A stretch of DNA of 64,000 nucleotides from Chloroflexota bacterium (GTDB lineage: Bacteria; Chloroflexota; Dehalococcoidia; Lucifugimonadales; UBA3495). Of the stretch, positions 10,743 through 21,277 are shown piece by piece. The stretch's first letter is position 1, and every line of letters begins with the position of its first letter. Made by a program: the position numbers and the translations under genes. Below the pieces are notes generated by a model. The model worked only from the letters and a program-made list of their open reading frames with translations, made no database searches and was not told the origin of the DNA. The stretch covers positions 1 to 64,000 of the forward strand of contig JAPPGG010000056.1 in NCBI GenBank assembly GCA_028875055.1, written 5' to 3'.

Positions 10743-11705
10743 TTAAAGCTCCTCGTGGGTGGTTAGCCTCAGGAAAATGTCCTCGAGGCTCATACTTACC
10801 AGTTGCATGCTTAACAGGCTCCATTCATTGCTCACGACGGCGCGAGAGATTTCGTCCCTCAGGTCCTTTCCCTGCTCAACATGGACGATGTACACGTTGC
10901 GACCCTGGTTATAGCGCTGAGTCACCTCGGTAACGCCAGGAACTCTTCGTAGTACCGACAGAACTTCCTGCGCCGGACCGCCCACTTCCACCTGCAGTTG
11001 GTCAACACCCTGCAGGCGCTGTGCCAGGTTGCCCGGAGTATCCTCCGCCACGATGTGTCCCTCGTGGATGATAAGCACACGCTCACAGATCATGTTGACT
11101 TCCGGAAGGATGTGGCTGCTCAATACCACAGTCTGTTCCTTGCCCAGGTCCTGGATCAGCCTCCTGGTCTCCACTACCTGAATGGGGTCGATACCGATGG
11201 TGGGTTCGTCCAGCACCAGCACTTCCGGTTCGTGCAGAATGGCCTGGGCTATACCTACGCGCTGCCGGAATCCCTTGGAGAGTTTTCCTATGATGGTCTT
11301 GTGATAGTCCTGAAGGCGACACACCTCAATTACGTCGCCAATGCGACGCTTTATCTGTCGCGCGGGCATTCCTCGCAAGGTGCCCATGTATTTCAGGTAG
11401 CTGCTTACCGGCATTTCGGTATGGAGGGGCACTGTTTCGGGCAAGTACCCTATGCGCTTGCGCACCTCAAGGGATTGCTCAACCACATCATAGTCGGCCA
11501 GTGTCACCTTGCCTTCGGTGGGAGGCATGTAGCCCGTCAGGATGCGCATGGTTGTGGTCTTTCCCGCCCCATTAGGACCCAGAAAGCCAAGGATTTCACC
11601 ACGCTTCACGCCAAAGTTCACCTCTTCGATGGCCGGCCTCGGTCCATAGAAGTGCGTGAGACCCATTGCCTGGATCATGAGATCGCTATTCTGTGTCTCT
11701 TCCAT
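10743..11705 (-). CDS. ABC transporter ATP-binding protein (GldA-like)
   Basis: Walker A GPNGAGKTTTMRILTG, signature LSKGFRQRVGIAQAI, Walker B VLVLDEPTIGID. Confidence 0.93.
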   Translation of the reverse strand: MEETQNSDLMIQAMGLTHFYGPRPAIEEVNFGVKRGEILGFLGPNGAGKTTTMRILTGYMPPTEGKVTLADYDVVEQSLEVRKRIGYLPETVPLHTEMPVSSYLKYMGTLRGMPARQIKRRIGDVIEVCRLQDYHKTIIGKLSKGFRQRVGIAQAILHEPEVLVLDEPTIGIDPIQVVETRRLIQDLGKEQTVVLSSHILPEVNMICERVLIIHEGHIVAEDTPGNLAQRLQGVDQLQVEVGGPAQEVLSVLRRVPGVTEVTQRYNQGRNVYIVHVEQGKDLRDEISRAVVSNEWSLLSMQLVSMSLEDIFLRLTTHEEL

Positions 11706-11786
11706 AGCAGGGTGGCTGCGGGACAGGCGCGGCCCAAAACCGAGTTCCCTTACTCAAGCAGCCAGATTCTCTCCACAAATACAGCG

Positions 11787-11815
11787 TTGAATTAGAGCAG
11801 TAGTGATGATATTCT
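11787..11815 (+). promoter_or_regulatory. Putative sigma-70-type promoter for speD
   Basis: TTGAAT-N17-TATTCT upstream of speD. Confidence 0.35.
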
Positions 11816-11842
11816 ATACGTCGGCATTTGCCAAGAGTTAGT

Positions 11843-11876
11843 CGGGGGACGGAACTGTCCCCCGCTTGATTTTTTT
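11843..11876 (+). promoter_or_regulatory. Terminator-like hairpin in the speD 5' leader
   Basis: CGGGGGAC-ggaact-GTCCCCCG, 5-nt gap, then 7 T; 27 nt before the speD ATG. Confidence 0.45.
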
Positions 11877-11903
11877 ACCTATCGGAGGCGAAAGACAGGA
11901 AAG

Positions 11904-12311
11904 ATGCACCTGGTTATTGACGGTTACGCCGGCGACACCGTAAAGATGTGGGATGTGGAGTTGGTCCGCGAGTTTCTTACGAATTATCCGGACAATCTTG
12001 GGATGACCAGGATCACTGAACCCAATGTTCTGGAATACAACGGGCCCAAGATTGAGGACGCGGGTGTTTCGGGCTTTGTGATAATCGCGGAAAGCCATAT
12101 CAGCATCCATACATTTCCCTACCGGAACTACGTCAACATTGACATCTTCTCCTGCAAGTCCTTCGACAACGACCAGGCCACCCGCGATGCCAGGGACTTG
12201 TTCGGCCTCACCGATACAAAGACCTGGCTGCTGGACCGGGGCCTGGAGTGGCTGAACTCTGACCAGGGTTTCACCGAAACCCAGGAACAGCGGTCGGCCC
12301 TTCGCTCCTAG
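11904..12311 (+). CDS. speD: S-adenosylmethionine decarboxylase proenzyme-like protein
   Basis: [23 protein letters not shown] motif typical of the SpeD/SpeH cleavage region. Confidence 0.88.
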   Translation: MHLVIDGYAGDTVKMWDVELVREFLTNYPDNLGMTRITEPNVLEYNGPKIEDAGVSGFVIIAESHISIHTFPYRNYVNIDIFSCKSFDNDQATRDARDLFGLTDTKTWLLDRGLEWLNSDQGFTETQEQRSALRS

Positions 12312-12326
12312 CAAGAGGTTACGAAA

Positions 12327-13253
12327 TTGGTCGGAAGAGAGGACAAGGACCTGCCCTGGATTCCGGCCAATTTTCTTGCCCTGCCCCCGCACCAGTCCGA
12401 TCTTGCCACCGCCGGAGCTGTGCTGATTCCGGTTCCCTGCGACAGCACAACCTCAGTCCGCAGCGGCGCGCGCCTGGGCCCATCGGCAATCATCGAAGCC
12501 TCCTATGGTTTGGAAGACTACGACTGGGAACTGGACCTGGATGTTTCACAGGTAGGAATCCACACGACACCGGCCCTGGAACCCCATACCGGCAATCCTG
12601 CCGAAATGGTTGAACGTGTCCGCCTGGCCGTAGTACAGCATCTGTCCCCCGAGCGGTTGCTGGGCGTAATTGGCGGCGATCATTCGGTATGCATCGGGTC
12701 CGCCCTCGCCCACCTTGAAGTTTTCCCCCGTATGTCAGTGCTCTACCTGGACGCCCACGCAGACCTGCGGGACGAATACCTGGGCACAGCTTGGGGACAT
12801 TCTTCCGGCGCCCGGCGCATCAGCGAACGTTGCCCTGTCACCCTGGCCGGAATCCGGAGCATGGCCCCGGACGAACGGGACTACCTGGAAGCCTCGGGCA
12901 TAACCGCCCTTGGCTGGCCGCCGAACCCTGGCGAGAGCCGGGAAGCCTACGCATTACGGTTGACGGAGGGTTTGGGCGACGAGGTTTACATAAGCCTGGA
13001 CCTGGATGTTCTGGACCCGTCTCTGATGGCCGCGGTAGGGACTCCGGAGCCGGGGGGCATGTTCTGGCTTGACATAATGGCAGTGCTGGCCGGTGTGGCC
13101 GGCTCGCGCCGAATAGTGGGCTTTGACGTCAGTGAACTGGCTCCTGGGGACGGCCCGCCGGCCTGCGCTTATACGGCAGCCAAGCTCATCTACAAGATCA
13201 TAGGATTGACGGCCGTCTCGAGCCATTCCCCCATAGCCCCAGTTATACACTGA
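12327..13253 (+). CDS. speB: Agmatinase / ureohydrolase family protein
   Basis: Metal-binding motifs GGDHS, DAHADLRD, SLDLDVLDPS. Confidence 0.9.
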   Translation: MVGREDKDLPWIPANFLALPPHQSDLATAGAVLIPVPCDSTTSVRSGARLGPSAIIEASYGLEDYDWELDLDVSQVGIHTTPALEPHTGNPAEMVERVRLAVVQHLSPERLLGVIGGDHSVCIGSALAHLEVFPRMSVLYLDAHADLRDEYLGTAWGHSSGARRISERCPVTLAGIRSMAPDERDYLEASGITALGWPPNPGESREAYALRLTEGLGDEVYISLDLDVLDPSLMAAVGTPEPGGMFWLDIMAVLAGVAGSRRIVGFDVSELAPGDGPPACAYTAAKLIYKIIGLTAVSSHSPIAPVIH

Positions 13254-13457
13254 ATCTATTCCAACCCCCTGCCAGCTGCAAAATCCGGAACGTCTTGCTA
13301 CCAGCGAGGCTGGCAGGCATGGCTTTGTGAATCTGTGTCCAAGCCAGGTTGCGTATAATGGTTCTAACAGGGCGTCCACCCCTGCCGCACTTCCCATGCC
13401 TGGCAGGATCGCGGTAGTTTGGCCGCCTGAATCCGGCAGTGAAGGTCGTTATATCCG

Positions 13458-14564
13458 GTGGACTCGTCAATTCGCCTGGGCAAGATCTTTGGCATCCCGC
13501 TGGGAATCAATTACAGCTGGCTGATTGTCTTTGGCCTGGTCATATTTCTCATGTCCTCAAGATTTGAGGAAGTGTACCCTTACTGGCCGGTGGCATCGCG
13601 CTGGTCGGTCGCCATTTTGACAACCGCGCTGTTTTTCCTGTCCGTGCTGGCCCACGAGCTCTCCCACAGCCTGGTGGCGCTGGCGTGGGGCATACCCGTC
13701 AGGGGTATCACGCTTTTCATCTTTGGCGGAGTTTCCCAGCTGGCCCATGACGCCCAGCGACCGATGACCGAGTTTCTGGTATCGGCCGTGGGCCCCGCGA
13801 CCAGCCTGGCGCTGGCGATTATTCTCGGAATTGCCTGGTACCTGCTGGGCGACTACAGCTCTTACCTCAGCGCCGTTCTATTCACCCTGTTCGCCATCAA
13901 CTTATCGCTGGCAGTCTTCAATATGCTGCCGGGGTATCCCCTGGATGGAGGGCGCGTGCTTCGAGCGGGTATCTGGGGCGCCACCGGCAACTATTGGCTG
14001 GCCACGAGGCTGGCGATCCACGCCGGCCAGGGGATGGGCATACTGATGGTTTCCGGCGGTGTTGTCTGGGCGCTTACCGGCAATTTCCAGGCCATATGGC
14101 TAGCCCTGGTTGGGGGCTTCCTGGTATATGTGGCGACCGCCAACTACCGTCAGGAGGCCGTCAGGCATACCCTCCGGAATTTCAAGGTGGGAGCTGTATT
14201 TCCCCGGCCGTGGCAGCCGCTGCCCGGGAATCTGCCGGTCCTGTCCCAGGAAGTGCTGATGGCGATGTTCATTGCCGGCTACACAGGCATTGTTGTGGAC
14301 GGCCCCCCTTACGGCGTTGTGACTGGCCCAATCTTGAGTGATGCTTCGAGATTAAATCCGGAGTCAGCCACCATTTCAGGAATTATGGTCCCTATATCCT
14401 CCTTTCCCTCGGTTGACGCCGAAACACCCGTTTTCGAAGCCCTGGAGATGATGGACGGCGACCGAACTCAGCTACTGGCCGTGGTGCGAAACGGCGTTCC
14501 CCTGGGTCTGGTTACCAGCGCCCAGTTGCTGGAATGCATTCGGGCCAACCGTCGTGTTCGTTAG
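13458..14564 (+). CDS. Site-2 protease family (M50) metalloprotease with C-terminal CBS-like region
   Basis: [13 protein letters not shown] and [16 protein letters not shown] motifs; multiple TM helices. Confidence 0.9.
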   Translation: MDSSIRLGKIFGIPLGINYSWLIVFGLVIFLMSSRFEEVYPYWPVASRWSVAILTTALFFLSVLAHELSHSLVALAWGIPVRGITLFIFGGVSQLAHDAQRPMTEFLVSAVGPATSLALAIILGIAWYLLGDYSSYLSAVLFTLFAINLSLAVFNMLPGYPLDGGRVLRAGIWGATGNYWLATRLAIHAGQGMGILMVSGGVVWALTGNFQAIWLALVGGFLVYVATANYRQEAVRHTLRNFKVGAVFPRPWQPLPGNLPVLSQEVLMAMFIAGYTGIVVDGPPYGVVTGPILSDASRLNPESATISGIMVPISSFPSVDAETPVFEALEMMDGDRTQLLAVVRNGVPLGLVTSAQLLECIRANRRVR

Positions 14565-14710
14565 GCTCTCATGGAGGCTCCAGCAAGGCTTTGCCCGGAC
14601 ATAGTCCAAAGAGTACCCTTCCTCGAAAATGCTGCCAGGGCTCCGGAACGAGCGCTAATACCAAACCTGCCTGTGCTAAAATGTTGCGCAGGCTAAAACA
14701 GAGGTTGCCA

Positions 14711-15904
14711 ATGTCTTCCCAGGGCTTGATTTACCTGGACCACGCCGGAACTACTCCGACCGACCCCCGCGTTCTGGAGGCCATGCTGCCTTATTTTTCC
14801 CAGCTCTATGGGAATCCATCCAGTATGCACACGGTAGGGCAGGAGGCCCGCTACGCGCTGGACAACGCCCGGGAGAGGACAGCAAGGGTCCTGGGTTGCC
14901 GTACCAGCGAGGTGGTGTTTACCAGCGGGGGGACCGAGTCTGACAACGCCGCTATAATCGGTGCGGCTACCGCCCTTCACGAGACGGGCAATCACGTAAT
15001 CACCTCCAGCGTGGAGCACCACGCAGTGTTGCATACCTGCCAGTACCTGGAAAACCTGGGCTACGAGGTTACGTTCCTCCCCGTTGACGAGTATGGGGCT
15101 GTCAGCCCGGAACAGGTGTACAATGCCACGGGTCCAGACACCACCGTGGTTTCAATCATGTACGCCAACAACGAGATCGGCACAGTTAACGCCATCCCTG
15201 AAATTTCCCAGGCCGTTCACCAGAGGGCCCAGGAGCTGGACCGCACAATAGTAATGCACACCGACGCGGTTCAGGCAGCCGGATACCTGGACCTGAACGT
15301 TCGTCAGCTTGGCGTGGATATGATGAGCCTTTCCGGCCACAAGTTTTACGGTCCCAAGGGAACGGGCGTCCTGTTTGTACGGCGCGGTACACCCTACCTC
15401 CCTCTATTGCTGGGCGGGGGCCAGGAACGGGAGCGCCGGTCGGGAACCGAGAACATTGCAGGAATTGTGGGGCTGGCGACTGCCCTGGAACTGGCCGACG
15501 CCGAGCGGGAAGCAGCGGCAGAAACCTGCAAGCATCTGCGGGACCGCATTGCCGACGAGATTATGGCCACGGTCCCGAACACCAGCCTGAATGGACATCC
15601 GACCCAGCGCCTGCCGAACAACGTCAACTTTTCCTTCGAAGGCGTGGAGGGTGAATCAATCCTTCTGGGCCTGGATATGGCAGGTGTGGCCGCCTCCAGC
15701 GGAAGCGCCTGCAGTTCAGGTTCCCTGGAGCCCTCCCACGTGCTGCTGGCCCTGGGGCAAACGGCGGAACTGGCCCGCAGCAGTCTGCGGCTAACCCTGG
15801 GGAAGGAAAACACCGAAGAAGAGATAGACTACCTGATAAATACGCTGCCCGATTTGGTGGCGCAATTGCGACAGCTCCCGACACTATCGGCCACTGGCTC
15901 CTGA
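14711..15904 (+). CDS. Cysteine desulfurase (NifS/IscS family)
   Basis: [61 protein letters not shown]; start placed at 14711 inside the longer ORF 14534..15904. Confidence 0.92.
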   Translation: MSSQGLIYLDHAGTTPTDPRVLEAMLPYFSQLYGNPSSMHTVGQEARYALDNARERTARVLGCRTSEVVFTSGGTESDNAAIIGAATALHETGNHVITSSVEHHAVLHTCQYLENLGYEVTFLPVDEYGAVSPEQVYNATGPDTTVVSIMYANNEIGTVNAIPEISQAVHQRAQELDRTIVMHTDAVQAAGYLDLNVRQLGVDMMSLSGHKFYGPKGTGVLFVRRGTPYLPLLLGGGQERERRSGTENIAGIVGLATALELADAEREAAAETCKHLRDRIADEIMATVPNTSLNGHPTQRLPNNVNFSFEGVEGESILLGLDMAGVAASSGSACSSGSLEPSHVLLALGQTAELARSSLRLTLGKENTEEEIDYLINTLPDLVAQLRQLPTLSATGS

Positions 15905-15911
15905 AGAGGGT

Positions 15912-16529
15912 ATGAACAACTTTACTGTACTTTTCCGTTTGAGATTTCCGGTAATCGCGCTATTGGTCCTTGCCCTGAGTTCCCTGGCCCTGCTGGCCTG
16001 CGCGGACGTTTCTCCCGCCCTAGGAAAATACTACACGGGCCGGACCCTTCACCTGAGTGTCGTTTCCATGGAACGAGAGCCGGAGCTTGTCTATTCCCTG
16101 CCAAGGGCAGGCGAGGCCCCCCAGTACTTCCGCCTGGCGCCCGAAGAAGAAGACCGTGAACTGCTTATGCTGCGCTTGAAGGTTGAGAACCATAAAGCCA
16201 CCAGCGCCATCGTCAGCATTGACCAGAACGCCGCAGAGATCCGGGACTTCTTCCACGAGAAGTATTTCCCCATCAACGTGAAGGAACGTCCGCAGGAAAT
16301 TGAAGCGCCAGAGGATATTTCGGGTCAGAGGGTGGCCCGGTGTCCCTTCCAGAATCCCGCTGATCTTTGCTTCCTGTGGAACACCACCTATGTGGACGGC
16401 TCGACCCGCGCTTTTGAGCTGCTGCAGGGGTTCGGTGTGGATGGGTGGTTGATTTTTGAGATTCCCAAGGATGCGGAGATTCGGGAACTTAGGTGGCGCG
16501 CGGGTGACGGCCTGACCATCGAGTTCTAG
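15912..16529 (+). CDS. Putative lipoprotein of unknown function
   Basis: Signal peptide with lipobox-like LALLAC; otherwise unrecognised. Confidence 0.6.
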   Translation: MNNFTVLFRLRFPVIALLVLALSSLALLACADVSPALGKYYTGRTLHLSVVSMEREPELVYSLPRAGEAPQYFRLAPEEEDRELLMLRLKVENHKATSAIVSIDQNAAEIRDFFHEKYFPINVKERPQEIEAPEDISGQRVARCPFQNPADLCFLWNTTYVDGSTRAFELLQGFGVDGWLIFEIPKDAEIRELRWRAGDGLTIEF

Positions 16530-16601
16530 GGGCCGCGGCAGGCGCTCCGCAAGAGTCCCTGCATTTGAGGCCGCTGCGCTGATGAGGCCATTCTTCCTGC
16601 T

Positions 16602-17252
16602 GTGCCCGAACAACCATTGACACCGCCCGAACCGACAATGCCGGCGGGACGGAAAGGGGCCACATGGCAGCGTCGCGCCTTCCACGCAACAGTAGGCACA
16701 GCAATTCCGGTTATTGCCATCTTCCTGCCGGACCAGTTGCCGGCAATCCTCACTGGAATTCTGGCCATCGCCAGTCTGACGCTGGACCTTGTCCGCTTTC
16801 GGCTGACCTGGCTCAACCGCTTGTTCCTCAAGTGGCTGAGCGTGCTGTTGAAACAAGAGGAGTCGGGTCGGGTCACCGGCGCGACTTTTCTCTTGATCGC
16901 GGCCTGCCTTTGCTTTCTCTTATTCGACAAGCCTGTGGCCGTGGCTGTGTTGCTCTTCTTGTCACTGGGGGACCCGGTTGCGGCGCTGGTCGGGCGTCCC
17001 ATGCCGGGACCAAGGATTCTGGGCAAGTCGCCGGTGGGGACCGTGGCATTTGCAGGCGTGTCGTTGGTGGTATTGGCCCTGCTTTCGGCTGCAGGCGTTG
17101 CGGAATTCAGTGGGACGCTGGTTGTCGCCGCATTGATCGCGGGTCTGGTGGAACTGGCGCCCATTCCTTTGGACGACAACCTGACCGTGCCCTTGATCAG
17201 CGGCTCTTTCGCGCAATATTTCCCTTTGCTTTTGGCCCTGGGAGGCCCCTGA
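16602..17252 (+). CDS. Dolichol/phytol kinase-like (CDP-alcohol/phosphatidate cytidylyltransferase superfamily) integral membrane protein
   Basis: Multiple TM helices, LSLGDPVAALVGRPMPG...GKSPVGTVAF, ELAPIPLDDNLTVPL. Confidence 0.7.
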   Translation: MPEQPLTPPEPTMPAGRKGATWQRRAFHATVGTAIPVIAIFLPDQLPAILTGILAIASLTLDLVRFRLTWLNRLFLKWLSVLLKQEESGRVTGATFLLIAACLCFLLFDKPVAVAVLLFLSLGDPVAALVGRPMPGPRILGKSPVGTVAFAGVSLVVLALLSAAGVAEFSGTLVVAALIAGLVELAPIPLDDNLTVPLISGSFAQYFPLLLALGGP

Positions 17253-17285
17253 CCGTACCGGGCGCCGGAAAGCAGACAAATGGAA

Positions 17286-17316
17286 AAGGGGCCGCTCTCG
17301 TCTTGAAGCGGCCCCT
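17286..17316. terminator. Intrinsic terminator between convergent genes
   Basis: aaggggccgct-ctcgtcttga-agcggcccct hairpin. Confidence 0.6.
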
Positions 17317-17341
17317 CGTCTTTCAATACCTAATTTGCCGG

Positions 17342-18688
17342 CTAGGCAGCCCCATCGAACTCTATGACTTCAGCCCTCTCCCGCTGGAATCTCAGGTAGG
17401 CTTCCTTTCTCATGGCGGGACGATGGGAACTCATTACTTCACTGGCCCTTTTGGCGCCCTCGGTTAACAGGTCAATGACCACCATAGCCATTATTTTGGC
17501 CGGATTGACTACTGCCGATTCATAGTCGGTAACCAGGTATTCCTTGCTATGTCCCGACCCTACTGCGCCGGCGGTATAGGGGTGGCAGGCGGGCATCAAG
17601 TGGCTGAGGTCTCCCATGTCGGTCGAGCCGCCCCGGTTGCGGCGACCGGGTATTACCAGCGTTCGGGACTCACCTACAACTGAGCAGGCATTTTGCCGGA
17701 ACATTTCCTGGAGGTGGGTGTCGTGTTTCATGGGCAGGTAGCCGGGGATGTTGGTTATATTCACCTGCGCTCCGACGGCCAGGGCTCCCGCCTTGAAGCA
17801 GCGGTCAACAATTGCCGAGTTCCTTACGACTGCCTTGGGCGAAGCCGACCTGACCCGCCACTCCAGGCGAACGTCCGCCGGAACTGCGTTTACGGCCTCG
17901 CCGCCCTTGGTCATAATGCCGTGGACCCTGACAGTGTCCTCGCCCCGAAATACTTCCCGGTTGTTGTGGATCGCCTGAAGGGCAAAGGAGGCCGCATTCA
18001 GGGCATTGATGCCCATGTGAGGCGCGCTTCCCGCATGGGAGCCTCTGCCCAGGAACTGGACGTATTTCACAACGTGACCGTTGCTGGTGCCGCCAACGGC
18101 AAACCGGTTGTCTCCCATATCGCTGGCGGTGTGGCACATCATCGCCATGTCCACGTCGTCAAATTCCCCCAGGCGGATAAGCTCCTGCTTGCCTCCCATA
18201 AACTCCAGCTTCTTTTCTTCCCGAAGTTGGAGCCGCCTGGCTACCTCGATAAACTCCTCGGCGGGAACTGCGAAGGGCACCAGCTCTCCCGACAGTTCGG
18301 CCAGTACCTCTGGCTGAGTAAGGCCGCGAATTGCGCCCAGCATCATGCCAATCTGGCAGTGGTGACCGCAGGCATGGGCAGCGCCGGTCTCTTCGTCAGC
18401 GTGGGGGTGCTCGTTGACTATCAGGGAATCCAGTTCGCCGATCACGGCAACACGGGGCCCTGAACCACCGCCCCCGTTGATGTGGCCCTTCACACCGGTC
18501 AGAGCCAGGCCACGCCGGTAGGGTATGCCCATCTCATCGAACTTGTCGGCAACCAGCTGGGACGTCTTGTATTCACTGAACCCTGGCTCAGGATTGTTCA
18601 GAATTTGCCGGGACACCCCGACAATTTCATCCCGGTGCCGGTCAATGGCCGCACAGGCTCGTTTCTTCAACTCTTCCCTAGTCAACAT
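17342..18688 (-). CDS. M20 family amidohydrolase (AbgB-like)
   Basis: GELDSLIVNEHPHADEETGAAHACGHHCQIGMMLGA, PAEEFIE; likely start MLTREELKK at 18688. Confidence 0.88.
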   Translation of the reverse strand: MLTREELKKRACAAIDRHRDEIVGVSRQILNNPEPGFSEYKTSQLVADKFDEMGIPYRRGLALTGVKGHINGGGGSGPRVAVIGELDSLIVNEHPHADEETGAAHACGHHCQIGMMLGAIRGLTQPEVLAELSGELVPFAVPAEEFIEVARRLQLREEKKLEFMGGKQELIRLGEFDDVDMAMMCHTASDMGDNRFAVGGTSNGHVVKYVQFLGRGSHAGSAPHMGINALNAASFALQAIHNNREVFRGEDTVRVHGIMTKGGEAVNAVPADVRLEWRVRSASPKAVVRNSAIVDRCFKAGALAVGAQVNITNIPGYLPMKHDTHLQEMFRQNACSVVGESRTLVIPGRRNRGGSTDMGDLSHLMPACHPYTAGAVGSGHSKEYLVTDYESAVVNPAKIMAMVVIDLLTEGAKRASEVMSSHRPAMRKEAYLRFQRERAEVIEFDGAA

Positions 18689-20021
18689 TGCTTTCCGCCT
18701 CATACGTCTGCTCACTGGCAAGGGACCGCATAAACTCCAGGTACTCGGTCCGGGTCATTTCCGGCCTGTGTTCCGCCACCACCCGGTTGCCCAGGCTGGC
18801 CCCATCGGCCAGCAGGTCAATGACCGTTGAGGCCATTGCCTTGGCAGCGGTAATAACCGCCAGCTGGTAGTCCTGTACCACGTAATCTGCGCCATGGCCC
18901 AGACCGGTGGCCCCGCCTACGTAAGGATGTATGGCGGGCATTATCTGGCTGATGTCCCCCATATCCGTGGAGCCGGTGCGGTGGGCCACGTGACCCACTC
19001 CCTGGGCTCCGACCAGTTCGGCTGCGTTGGGCTGGAAAATCTCATTCATTTGTCCGTTCTGGGCAAGAGGCATGTAACCCGGAATGGTCTGAATTCTGAC
19101 GCCTGCTCCCACGGCCATGGCCCCGGCCCTCAGGGCCCGGTCCACTTTCTTGTTGGCGTCCATAATTGCGTCTATGGTCTTTCCTCGGACAAAGGTCTCC
19201 ATCCGCACCTCCGCAGGCACGGCGCTTACCGCCTCCCCTCCCTTGGTAATGATGGGATGGACCCGCACCGTATCCGCATCGCGGAATGTCTCCCGATTGT
19301 AGTGAATGGCGGACAGGGCCAGGGTAGCAGCGTTAAGGGCGTTAATTCCCAGGTGAGGGGAACCGCCCGCATGGGAACCCTTTCCCAGGAACTGTATTTT
19401 CTTTGCCACCGTCCCATTGTTGGTGCCGCTGATGCACAGCTTGCCCTCTTCGACGGTGCTGGTCGTATGGACCATCATCGCCAGGTCCACATCATCGAAT
19501 TCACCCAGCTTGATAAGTTCGGGCTTTCCGCCCAGGAACTCGATCTTGCCCTCCCGGCGCAGGGAGTCCCGGTATTCAATCTCGATGTACTCTTCCGCAG
19601 GAACGGCAACCAGCGCAATTCGACCGCTCAGCTGGGCCAGAATTTCCGGCTGGCTCAGCCCAACCGCAGCCCCCATCAACATGCCAATCTGGCAGTGGTG
19701 GCCGCAGGCATGGGCCGCGCCGGTGGCAGCGTCGGCATGGGGATGCTCGTTGACAATGAGAGAGTCAAGCTCTCCCAGAAGAGCCATGGTAGGGCCAGGA
19801 CTGCCACCGAGAAGGTCAGCCCGGACACCGGTCAGGCCCAGACCCGACCGGAAGGGAATGCCCATTTCTCCAAAGAAACTGCCAACCAGTTGCGAGGTCT
19901 TCACTTCCCTGAACCCCGGTTCAGGGTTGTTCAGAATAGTCTTGGCCAGATTCACCAGGTCGTCGGCTCGTGAGTCTATGGCGTTATATACCTGGCGCTT
20001 CAACTCTTCCTTTGATGACAA
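18678..20021 (-). CDS. M20 family amidohydrolase (paralogue of the adjacent gene)
   Basis: GELDSLIVNEHPHADAATGAAHACGHHCQIGMLMGA, PAEEYIEIE; strong similarity to the neighbouring gene. Confidence 0.88.
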   Translation of the reverse strand: MSSKEELKRQVYNAIDSRADDLVNLAKTILNNPEPGFREVKTSQLVGSFFGEMGIPFRSGLGLTGVRADLLGGSPGPTMALLGELDSLIVNEHPHADAATGAAHACGHHCQIGMLMGAAVGLSQPEILAQLSGRIALVAVPAEEYIEIEYRDSLRREGKIEFLGGKPELIKLGEFDDVDLAMMVHTTSTVEEGKLCISGTNNGTVAKKIQFLGKGSHAGGSPHLGINALNAATLALSAIHYNRETFRDADTVRVHPIITKGGEAVSAVPAEVRMETFVRGKTIDAIMDANKKVDRALRAGAMAVGAGVRIQTIPGYMPLAQNGQMNEIFQPNAAELVGAQGVGHVAHRTGSTDMGDISQIMPAIHPYVGGATGLGHGADYVVQDYQLAVITAAKAMASTVIDLLADGASLGNRVVAEHRPEMTRTEYLEFMRSLASEQTYEAESNVD

Positions 20022-20123
20022 TGAAGCACCTCCCAGCTTTGTTTCCGCTTGGCAGCGTGTCCCGATTTTAGCAGAGAGGGATTAAAATAGATACAAGATA
20101 TTAGTTAAAGGTGGTCTCCCTTT

Positions 20124-21275
20124 ATGAAGATAGTAATCGCACCCCAGAGCTTTAAGGGCAGCGTGATGGCCTTGACCGCGGCCGAGGCTATTGAACGAGG
20201 CGTTCGAAAGGCTTCTCCGGCGGCGGAAACCGTGCTCGTTCCGGTAGCTGATGGCGGTGACGGCACGCTGGAAGTACTGGTAAACAGCACTGGAGGAGAG
20301 ATTTTCCGGTCCATCGTCACGGGGCCGCTGGGACACGCCGTTGAAGCCCCGTGGGGCGTCATGGGAGACGGCAGCACGGCTGTAATTGAAATGGCTCGGG
20401 CTTCCGGCCTGGCAATGGTCCCCCACCGGCGGCGCAATCCCCGCACCAGCACCACCTTCGGCACGGGGGAGATCATACGTGAGGCGCTGGACCGGGGATA
20501 CGAGCGGATCATTGTCGGCATGGGAGGCAGCGCAACCAACGACGCAGGCATGGGCATGGCCACGGCGCTGGGGGCCAGGTTTTTGGACGCCCAGGGGAGG
20601 CCACTGCCCAAGGGTGGGTCCGCCCTGGCCAGGCTGAGCAGCATTGACATAACAGACCTGCACAGCCGGCTTAGAGAGGTCACGATAATCGGCGCTACCG
20701 ACGTAACCAATCCCCTGTGTGGTTCGTCCGGAGCATCCGCTATTTATGGCCCGCAAAAGGGAGCCACACCGGAAATAGTGGCGGAACTGGATGCGGCCCT
20801 GGCCAACTTTGGACGGGTGGCCCAGCGAGACCTGGGGATTGACTTCCTGAACGGGGACCATCCCGGCGCCGGGGCGGCAGGAGGACTGGGGGCCGGCCTT
20901 ATGGCTTTTGCGAACTGCCGGCTTCAGTCAGGAATCGACCTGGTTTGTGAAGTCCTGAAATTCGACGAACACGTCAGTGAAGCAGACCTGGTGCTGACCG
21001 GAGAGGGAAGGGCGGACCTGTCCTCCATATACGACAAAGCTCCCGTCGGCGTAGCTCGCAAGGCAAGCCCTTACGGAGTCCCCACCGTGATTCTGGCTGG
21101 CAGCCTGGGCGAAGGATACGAACAGCTGTACCAGCACGGAATAGCGGGAATAGTGTGCATTGCCGACCGGCCCATGAACTTTGAGAGAAGCCTGGCCCGT
21201 ACCGAGGAACTACTGGAAGGAGCAGCGGAAAGAACGGTCAGGCTGCTGCAACTGGGTCGACCCGCTGAAGGATAG
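20124..21275 (+). CDS. Glycerate kinase (GlxK/GarK type)
   Basis: MKIVIAPQSFKGSVMALTAAEAIERG, VADGGDGTLEVL, GMGGSATNDAGMGMATALG, LTGEGRAD. Confidence 0.93.
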   Translation: MKIVIAPQSFKGSVMALTAAEAIERGVRKASPAAETVLVPVADGGDGTLEVLVNSTGGEIFRSIVTGPLGHAVEAPWGVMGDGSTAVIEMARASGLAMVPHRRRNPRTSTTFGTGEIIREALDRGYERIIVGMGGSATNDAGMGMATALGARFLDAQGRPLPKGGSALARLSSIDITDLHSRLREVTIIGATDVTNPLCGSSGASAIYGPQKGATPEIVAELDAALANFGRVAQRDLGIDFLNGDHPGAGAAGGLGAGLMAFANCRLQSGIDLVCEVLKFDEHVSEADLVLTGEGRADLSSIYDKAPVGVARKASPYGVPTVILAGSLGEGYEQLYQHGIAGIVCIADRPMNFERSLARTEELLEGAAERTVRLLQLGRPAEG

Positions 21276-21277
21276 AT

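Noticed and set aside
14534-15904. 456-aa ORF as the full cysteine desulfurase
   Set aside because: N-terminal extension overlaps the M50 protease gene; the family N-terminus starts at [13 protein letters not shown] (14711).
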